The notes under the pieces: model-generated
Told to the model about the DNA's origin: nothing
The model's input: the letters and a program-made list of their open reading frames with translations, nothing else
Databases searched by the model: none
Program-made: the position numbers and the translations under genes
Shown here: piece by piece, positions 57,167 to 64,000 of the stretch
Layout of the letters: each line of letters opens with the position of its first letter
Position numbering within the stretch: position 1 is the first letter of the stretch
Source: Xiphydria camelus
Taxonomy: Eukaryota > Arthropoda > Insecta > Hymenoptera > Xiphydriidae
Direction of reading: 5' to 3'
Assembly: GCA_963678675.1 (NCBI GenBank)
Contig: OY783201.1
Span: forward strand, 15,679,769 to 15,743,768
DNA length: 64,000 bases

Positions 57167-57839
57167 TTATAGGTATCTAACGGTCTGTAACCGTCAACGT
57201 ATTTATCATATATTGATAAAACAGTTTTCACCGTGGAACGATAATTAATTATTAATTACATAGGTAAGTATTATTTCCCAAATGAAATTAACAATAGGGT
57301 TCAATTCCCCAAATGATTTCCACTTGATTCGTCTGTAATTTGACAATTTCTAATTAATATTTGTTATCTAGGTATACGGTCAAGTAAAAAATAATTTATA
57401 ATAAATTAATTAACGTTTCCCAAAATCTGAAACTAATTTCCTAAATATCCCCAAACTATTTCCAAACGATAGGAGTAATTCCTAATTAATTATAAAATGA
57501 TTGTGCCTGCTAGGCAGACGGTGGTCAAAGAATTGTCGCTCTACGCGCGCAACGTGCGGAAAATATCTAACCAAGGGTGCGGACAGGAGGCAGTACGCAC
57601 GCGGAAGAGCGCTGATTGGCTGACGGTCTTTCCGCGTTCCGCACTCCGCAGGCCTTCCGCACCCATCTAAACCACGCTTTACGACCTACTTTTGGTTACC
57701 CTAGTTCCCCTAGTTTAACGGATGATGGCGTGTCGCGTCTGCATCCAGACTTGACCTAAAATCCCCATAACTTTTGGAAGTTACTAGATTTTTGGCGGCG
57801 CATTCAAACTCTTTGTATTAACCTCTAATTATTGTCATT

Positions 57840-58698
57840 TTATTAAGCAAGTAAGGTATAGATGGATTGTAATAGAGAGAAAGAACGAGAACGTCGAAGA
57901 CTGCGTGATAAGTTAAATAAGTCGCAGGCCACCGTGGTTTCTATTCGCGAGATTATAAACACCTTTATTGCGTGATGGATAGGGGATCTGAGTCGCGGGC
58001 CGCTGCGAGCTCCGTTTGTAAATATGGTATCCCCTTTCGCGGACCGATAGGTCGTAGTTCATTTACCTAGCAAGAACAGTTCTCCTTTCTTTGAGTCACG
58101 TAGGCGTGCGCGCATAAGATTTGTTATCAATACGCGCTTCGGATTGCGGGAGTTCGTGCGCGGTAGACCCACGGTTAATGAGGGCATGTTTTCTTTCGAG
58201 TACGTGGAATTGTGCGCGCCGGAGTCAGGGTCGATGCGTGCTTTCTTCGCACGTGGACGCGTGGGGCGTGGATTAGATCATTGTGCGTAGACGAAGAAAG
58301 TGGGAGTAGAGTCCTTGACTACGACTAGCGTCGAGTATCAGATTGGTTCCCCACATTAGCGCTGAGTATTTGATTGGTTCCCCGTTGTTACCGAGAGGCG
58401 GGGACTCTTGATTTAAAAGGATGCACTTTGCCGCTCGAGGTGCACTCAGATACCGATTTATAACGACAAATTATATTCCAATTATGTGTTAAAATATAAT
58501 TCATTGGTGATCACCTAATTCTTGGATTAAGAGTTTTCCTTTCTCCACCTGCAATAAAACTCTTCATCTTCCGATCCCGCTCTTTCCGAGCAGAGTGGTT
58601 CAGCACTCCACGGGCACGGACCTGCCCCCTACAAACGGACCAAGAAGACCAGCCCGGCACGCAAAAGGCGCAAGATTTTATCGCGGATCGAAACGTTC
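57840..58698 (+). mobile_element. Possible solo LTR
   Basis: Promoter-like block with two near-repeats (GCGTCGAGTATCAGATTGGT and GCGCTGAGTATTTGATTGGT, 58330-58380), a TTTAAAAGG TATA-like site near 58411, AATAAA near 58553 and a CCCCCTACA end near 58635, in the order seen in LTRs. No target duplication or internal genes were found, so boundaries are uncertain. Confidence 0.3.
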
Positions 58699-58700
58699 TA

Positions 58701-58911
58701 CACCCGGCGCCACGAAATCTGTCGCTGGTGACTTTTTTAAAATGTTATTTTTAAATGTACTAACCAATGGTTAATCAATCCTCATGCTTTCATTAATGAG
58801 AGTAGATGCCGCCGTAGCAATGAGGGCATGAGGATTAATTGTTCATTGGTTAGTACGTTTAAAAATAACGTTTAAAAAAGTCACCAGCGACAGATGCCGC
58901 GTCCCCGGGTG
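58701..58911. mobile_element. GTCGCTGGTGAC-family MITE
   Basis: CACCCGGCGCCACGAAATCT start, mirrored CCCCGGGTG end, TA at 58699-58700. Seven bases plus TA separate it from the next copy. Confidence 0.88.
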
Positions 58912-58920
58912 TGGTATGTA

Positions 58921-59133
58921 CACCCGGGCTCACGGAATCTGTCGCTGGTGACTTTTTTTAAATGTTATTTTTAAACGTACTAACCAATGATTAATCAATC
59001 CTCGTGCTTTCATTAACGAGAGTAGACGTCACCGTAGCTAATGAGGGCATGAGAATTAATTGTTCACTGGTTAGTACGTTTAAAAATAAGGTTTAAAAAA
59101 AGTCACCAGCGACAGATTCCGTGAGCCCGAGTG
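58921..59133. mobile_element. GTCGCTGGTGAC-family MITE
   Basis: 213-bp hairpin, CACCCGGGCTCACGGAATC to GAGTG, TA at 58919-58920 and 59134-59135. Confidence 0.9.
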
Positions 59134-59135
59134 TA

Positions 59136-59270
59136 CCTATAAGCGTTGGCCATCTAAAGTTATTTTTAGGTTGGTAGTAAGAAGTACGTACTGCGCATGA
59201 CATTTGGTCGTTTTGACAGCTGTTCCGGCGCGATAAACGAAATTCGGAGTTGTTATTAGGGAGTTTTTGA
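59136..59270 (-). mobile_element. Fragment of the GGGCCGGTTTTACC Harbinger family
   Basis: Reverse complement of about 39885-40010 in the composite element (for example CAGCTGTTCCGGCGCGATAA). Truncated on both sides. Confidence 0.7.
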
Positions 59271-59370
59271 GCTCCTTAATTTTAGAACGTTAAACGTAAA
59301 ACGTTATGTTGAGCATGCGCAGTGGCTTTATAATAACCGATTACGCTATTAAACGATAACGTGATACCTT

Positions 59371-59892
59371 ATTAGGTTGGCTGGTGGTCGAGGAAGTAAA
59401 CTTCGGCGCCACCGAGCTAAACACCCTTTTTGACCGCCTGATTTAAAATATCGACACCTTGCTTTGAAAACCTCGAAGTGCAATTTTTGACAAAAATGCC
59501 ATTTATAACTTACTATGTTAAGGTTTAAAATCTGAAAACAGTAAGCTATAAATGGCATTTTTTTTCAAAAATTGCACTCAAAATTTTCGAAGTAAGGTAT
59601 CGATGGAATCGATATATTAATATGGCAGCCTACTTCATAGTAGGCATGGAATTCAGATATTATCAAAATACCTTTCAATCAAATTTTGTTTTCTTCCACC
59701 AGTTTTAGCGTTAAGACCAACTAATAATTCCTTCAACTGCTTCACTTTCAAATCACCGTAATTCATTTTTACCAATTTTTTTACCAGTCACATTAGTGCA
59801 ACATTAATAATGTATTATAACCGTTTAAATTTGCCCGCGGGTGTTTGGCTCGGTGGCGCTATCTGCTTCAGTTTTGCCCAGCCAACCTCATT
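59371..59892. repeat. Foldback element with AGGTTGGCTGG ends
   Basis: GGTTGGCTGG at about 59374 is mirrored by CCAGCCAACC near 59890, with GGCGCCACCGAG paired to CTCGGTGGCGC. The core (59480-59610) forms a second hairpin with AAATGCCATTTATA arms. Confidence 0.7.
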
Positions 59893-60038
59893 AGACGGAG
59901 AATAGGGTACTACACTTAATAAGCGATAACGGAAATGCACTGTCGCTAGAGTGCGCTTAGAGAGAAGAACCAATGGCGTCAGAAGAAAGACCGAGTCTGG
60001 AGGAAAGCGGCACGTGCCCGACCGATGACAGCGTTGTA

Positions 60039-60353
60039 CCATATGTCCGCGATCAATTTTACCATAGGAAAATTGCGATTATTGCATGAGCACCTCTGCG
60101 GGTCTCCTCGTCCAATAGAATCACCGGAGAAGCGTGACTGCGCATGCGTAGTCATCCGCGAGTGTTGGCGTGACGTTTGCGAGTGCAGTTCGATTTCGAT
60201 TTCGATTCTCGCGTCGAAGTCGAACTGCACTCGCGGATGACTACGCATGCGCAGTCACGCTTCTCCGGTGATTCTATTGGACGAGGAGACCCGCAGAGGT
60301 GCTCATGCAATAATCGCAATTTTCCTATGGTAAAATTGATCGCGGACATATGG
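60039..60353. mobile_element. CCGTATGTCCGCG-family foldback MITE, divergent copy 3
   Basis: 315 bp, ends CCATATGTCCGCGATCAA, TA at 60037-60038 and 60354-60355. The loop differs from other copies (TTTCGATTTCGATTCT). First of a four-element TA chain. Confidence 0.9.
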
Positions 60354-60355
60354 TA

Positions 60356-60568
60356 CACCCGTGCTCACGAAATCTGTCGCTGGTGACTTTTTTTAAACCT
60401 TATTTTTAAACGTACTAACCAGTGAACAATTAATTCTCATGCCCTCATTAGCTACGGTGACGTCTACTCTCGTTAATGAAAGCACGAGGATTGATTAATC
60501 ATTGGTTAGTACGTTTAAAAATAACATTTAAAAAAAGTCACCAGCGACAGATTCCGTGAGCATGGGTG
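60356..60568. mobile_element. GTCGCTGGTGAC-family MITE
   Basis: 213 bp between the TAs at 60354 and 60569. Orientation opposite to the next copy. Confidence 0.9.
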
Positions 60569-60570
60569 TA

Positions 60571-60768
60571 CACCCGGGGACACGGTATCTGTCGCTGGTG
60601 ACTTTTTTAAACGTTATTTTTAAACGTACTAACCAATAATTAATAATCCTCATGCTTTCATTAACGAGAGTAGACGCCACCGTAGCTAATGAGCGCATGA
60701 GAATTAATTATTCATTGGTTAGTACGTTTAAAAAAAGTCACCAGCGACAGATGCCGCGTCCCTGGGTG
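60571..60768. mobile_element. GTCGCTGGTGAC-family MITE
   Basis: 198 bp between the TAs at 60569 and 60769, with a small deletion in the right arm. Confidence 0.9.
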
Positions 60769-60770
60769 TA

Positions 60771-61086
60771 CCGTATGTCCGCGATCATTTGAACCATAGG
60801 AAAATTGCGAGTTTTGCATGAGCACCCCTTTGGGTCTCCTCGTCCAATAGAATCACCGGAGAAGCGTGAATGCGCATGCGTAGTCATCCGCGAGTGTGGC
60901 GACGTCAGCAAGTTCAGATCGATTATTTCGATAACCGATCTGAACTTGCTGACGACGCCACACTCGCGGATGACTACGCATGCGCATTCACGCTTCTCCG
61001 GTGATTCTATTGGACGAGGAGACCCAAAGGGGTGCTCATGCAAAACTCGCAATTTTTCTATGGTTCAAATGATCGCGGACATACGG
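60771..61086. mobile_element. CCGTATGTCCGCG-family foldback MITE, copy 4
   Basis: 316 bp between the TAs at 60769 and 61087, nearly identical to the copies at 40933 and 56109. Confidence 0.9.
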
Positions 61087-61209
61087 TACATAACCAAATT
61101 CCGATCGGTGGTTCGAAACAGAGGAGCAACTCTCGAAAGTCTCAAAATCTTGAAGGCATTTTTCGATTATTTATACTTGTTTGTGGCTCACAGTGGTTAT
61201 TGAATTAAG

Positions 61210-61583
61210 ATGGAGGATGATTTAAGCGACCAAGAAATAAATGAAACGAATGAAAAACGATTATTAAAGGAATTTATACACTTGTGGGAAACGCTGCCAG
61301 TGTTATGGGATACCTCTAGGAAAGATTACCATAATAAAGTAAAACGTAATTCTGCGTTAGATATATTATTAGAAGTGTATACAAAGATAAAACCAGGATG
61401 CACACGGGATGATGTAAAAAAAAACTAAATTCTCTGAGAACAAACTTCCGAAAAGAAATGAAAAAAATTGTACAATCAAAAAGGTCCGGTGCTGGAACTT
61501 CAGATATTTACACGCCCACATCGTGGACATATTATGAATTACAGTTTCTTAGAGAACATGAGCAGCCAGTGCAGAAAAGGCAG
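61210..61583 (+). pseudogene. MADF-like protein of a Harbinger element, frameshifted
   Basis: The frame from ATG 61210 reads MEDDLSDQEINETNEKRL, FIHLWETLPVLWDTSRKDYH and KRNSALDILLEVY. The LWxxxxxxYxxKxxRxxAxxxI pattern is that of MADF DNA-binding domains, which accompany many PIF/Harbinger transposases. A nine-A run at 61416-61424 puts the rest out of frame; adding one base would link KK to LNSLRTNFRKEMKKI and SWTYYELQFLREH. The exon ends CAG before GTTTGT at 61584. It lies convergent to the transposase at 61765-63165. Confidence 0.7.
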
Positions 61584-61764
61584 GTTTGTATAATCATTTG
61601 TCTTGTTACTTTAATGTTAGTAGACATTTTTTATGTGTAGAATTTGAATATGAGTATTATGTCGTAGGCTGAGTCGTAGGTGTATTGAAATAACGCAGAT
61701 TTTTTCAAAAAGCATAGTTTTATTACCAAGTAGGTACTATTACAATAATAATGATATAGATAAT

Positions 61765-63165
61765 TTAAATATTGCCTTCATTACAGAAATAATTGCGGAA
61801 TTTTTCCCTTATTAGTTTGGCATCTGTTCCAGCATTTCGACTCAAAGTTGCTTGTAAGTTCATTAGGCAGTCGTTCGTTAAGTCCTCATTTCGTTGTAGA
61901 TAGGTAGACTCAGATTCCTTAATTAAAAAATTATGCAGGTAGCAACAAGCCAAAGTTATCTTACCCAGGTAGCACATCAACGTCGAAATGACGTTCTTTG
62001 AAGGTCAGTTCTGACGTCAGATGACGAAAAATATGACGTCATTTTAACGTCGCAAAGACGGCTTAATTGCACATCCACACGACGTCAGAAAAATCACGTC
62101 ATAATGACGTTCTACCGGACGTTGTGATGACGTAAAAAATAACGGTTCTAAAAGGTTAGGTCTGACGTATATCTTTTCACCGTGAGCGGTCACCCATCCA
62201 ACTAGTGTCCGCACTTTTTGCTGCTTAACTTCGTTGATCGGTTGGGTGTCCTCGATTCCTCATCTGCTGCGCGCTCTTGTGGTTAAGAATATTATTACTA
62301 TTGGTGTTCATATGAAGTTTGATGAATAAATGTATATTGCTTTTCCTGTCAATAAGAAAGAGCTTGAATAAATAAAATTTTATAATTGTATTATTCTTTT
62401 CTCAACATTTTTCTAAATTTATGATTCTTTTGATAAATATTCTTGCATAGACGCAAATTGATATTAATATCAATTTGCGTTTATGCAAGATATAAATAAT
62501 AAATAAATATAAATAAATAAATAAATAATTATATGAATATTTATTCATCCTACATTAATTGATTGTCTTTCATTTACTTTAATAATCTGTGCTTTTTAAT
62601 AAACAGTATAGTTTATAACTTGCTCAACATACTCTGGAGACTCCATATGAAATAATTTATTGATTTAATAATTGAACAAATTACAATTTTTGTCCATTTA
62701 TTCACAAATAAATTTTCAAGTCGCTATACCTATATGCAGGAGACCGAAATTTTTCTAAGTCTCGTTCGTCATTAAAAATGACGGAAAAGTTCCGTCAAAA
62801 AGACGTTGAATTTTGACGTCCAAGGTACGTCGTAAATATGACGTCCCTGTGACGTTAATATTACGACAATTGACGTCTGAAACCCTATACTGACCAAAAA
62901 ATGACGTCTGAGACGTTATTCTAACGTCAGTGTGCTACCTGGGTAGTGGCTTTTCCCGGATCGAGGTTCATGGGTTTTTGGAAAACTCCAAAACGGTTTG
63001 CTAATATGCCGAAGGTACACTCAATTGTTGAACGAGCTTTTGACAACCGATAGTTAAATGTTTGTTCATCATGGCTACAATTTTTCTGTCCAAACGGTTT
63101 CATTAAGTTCGGGCCAAGAGCGAATGCTTCATCGGCAACAAACACAAACGGGAATACTTCCCTGC
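61765..63165 (-). pseudogene. Harbinger transposase C-terminal half, split by a 980-bp insertion
   Basis: The reverse strand encodes FVFVADEAFALGPNLMKPF (catalytic Asp), NYRLSKARSTIECTFGILAN (catalytic Glu) and NLDPGKATT, and is then interrupted by 61964-62943. It resumes ITLACCYLHNFLIKESE and ends at 61765. Upstream of 63165 the gene breaks into a tandem repeat, so the N-terminal exons are missing. Confidence 0.78.
61964..62943. mobile_element. 980-bp TA-flanked element with TGACGT arrays
   Basis: Ends CCCAGGTAGCACAT and mirrored GTGTGCTACCTGGG, TA at 61962-61963 and 62944-62945, inside the transposase frame. About 200 bp at each end is packed with TGACGT/ACGTC words. The middle (62200-62750) is AT-rich without coding potential. 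Confidence 0.85.
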
Positions 63166-63179
63166 TTAAAATTTCGGAT

Positions 63180-64000
63180 CACTTCCGGATTAGTTTCGGA
63201 TAAATTAATCCGAAGTGATCCGGAATTTAGACGGAATCTTTCCGAAGTTTGTCCGATTTCATCCAATTTCTGTCCGGAAACACAATCTGATCTGAAATAA
63301 ATCCGCAATTGTCTGGAATTTATACGAAATAAAGAATCAGAAATTATTTTCATCTACAGATAAATCTGGAATTCATCCGTTTCTGTCCGAAATTTGTATG
63401 AGCATAAACTTCAACCCGAAAATAGTCCGCTTCAGTCTGGAACTTAAACGAGTTAAAAAATCAGTTCAATGTACACCCGTGCTCACGGAATCTGTCGCTG
63501 GTGACTTTTTTAAACCTTATTTTTAAACGTACTAACCAGTGAACAATTAATTCTCATGCCCTCATTAGCTACGGTGACGTCTACTCTCGTTAATGAAAGC
63601 ACGAGGATTGATTAATCATTGGTTAGTACGTTTAAAAATAACATTTAAAAAAAGTCACCAGCGACAGATTCCGTGAGCCCGGGTGTATTTGTAAAGTGGA
63701 ATCTGGAATTTATCCGTTTTTGTCCGAATTTTGTCTGAGAATTATCTTGAATCCGGAATCTGTCCGACTCCATCTGGAACTTATAAACGATTTAAAAAAT
63801 CTGTTGAATTTATTTGTAAAGTGGAATCTGGAATTTATCCGTTTTTGTCCAGATTTTGTCTGAGAATTATTTAGAATCCGGAATCAGTTCGACTCCGTCT
63901 GGAACTTATACGATTTAGAAAATCTGTTGAATTTATTTGTAAAGTGGAATCTGGAATTTATCCGTTTTTGTCTAGATTTTGTCTGAGAATTATTTAGAAT
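63180..64000. repeat. Tandem repeat, about 124-bp unit
   Basis: TATTTGTAAAGTGGAATCTG recurs at 63686, 63811 and 63934 (spacing 125 and 123). More diverged units with CCGGAAT/TCTGTCCG words reach back to about 63180. The array runs off the window end and contains a MITE (63474-63685). Confidence 0.8.
63474..63685. mobile_element. GTCGCTGGTGAC-family MITE inserted in the tandem repeat
   Basis: 212 bp, CACCCGTGCTCACGGAATC to GCCCGGGTG, TA at 63472-63473 and 63686-63687. Uninterrupted repeat units show the empty site. Confidence 0.9.

Larger units (their letters stand above)
50408..57682. mobile_element. Outer foldback element with TGCGGAAGGCCTGCGGA arms
   Basis: Left AAGCGTGATTCAGATGGG (from about 50412) is mirrored by CCCATCTAAACCACGCTT ending near 57680. 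Arm segments are scattered by later insertions: 50412-50460, 51475-51515 and 56704-56790 on the left against 57515-57682 on the right. The left arm holds a 5.2-kb chain of elements at one CTG. GCGGAA and CCGCGC motifs recur in the arms. Confidence 0.7.

Noticed and set aside
63686..64000. CRISPR array
   Set aside because: The repeats are continuous 124-bp tandem units without regular short repeats and unique spacers, and the DNA is eukaryotic.

Overview
This window looks like nuclear DNA of an insect. The genes are intron-split with GT-AG junctions, one protein carries the arthropod-type ZAD plus C2H2 finger architecture, and about half of the sequence is DNA-transposon debris of PIF/Harbinger, Tc1/mariner and foldback type. 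The order within insects cannot be fixed from the sequence; a hymenopteran is a guess.

Three host genes can be modelled. (1) ATM (Drosophila tefu), + strand, enters from the left edge, is read through 15 exons and stops at 22301; the N-terminal part lies outside. (2) A ZAD/C2H2 zinc-finger protein on the - strand (34181 to 27446, three exons, 17 fingers). (3) A neuralized-like protein of NEURL2 (Ozz) type on the - strand (49929 to 48967, three exons, about 269 aa). A broken copy of the 3' end of a mitochondrial fission regulator (MTFR family) lies at 38302-38741, and an orphan last exon may lie at 44155-44265.

0-22.3 kb: ATM, with introns filled by palindromic elements (a mariner relic holding a 1.3-kb TTAA-flanked palindrome, a 2.4-kb TA-flanked element, hAT-like and foldback repeats). 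22.3-27.4 kb: convergent gap with a 2.1-kb Tc1 foldback. 27.4-34.2 kb: zinc-finger gene. 35-49 kb: PIF/Harbinger relics, one enclosing the MTFR fragment, and small hairpin MITEs. 49-50 kb: NEURL2-like gene. 50.4-57.7 kb: a large foldback whose left arm received a nearly intact 4.26-kb PIF/Harbinger element plus four short relatives. 57.7-64 kb: MITE clusters, a third Harbinger relic interrupted by a 980-bp element, and a 124-bp tandem repeat running off the edge.

The most striking feature is how mobile elements are stacked. At several sites, different elements lie end to end with exactly one copy of the target sequence between neighbours: CTG (five elements, 51516-56703), CAG (two, 46577-46897), TAA (two, 37626-43737) and TA (four, 60037-61088). 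This implies repeated insertion into the target duplication of an earlier element. The large palindromes provide internal empty-site controls. The likely driver of the CTG chain, a transposase plus Myb/SANT gene pair each with one disabling mutation, sits in the same array.
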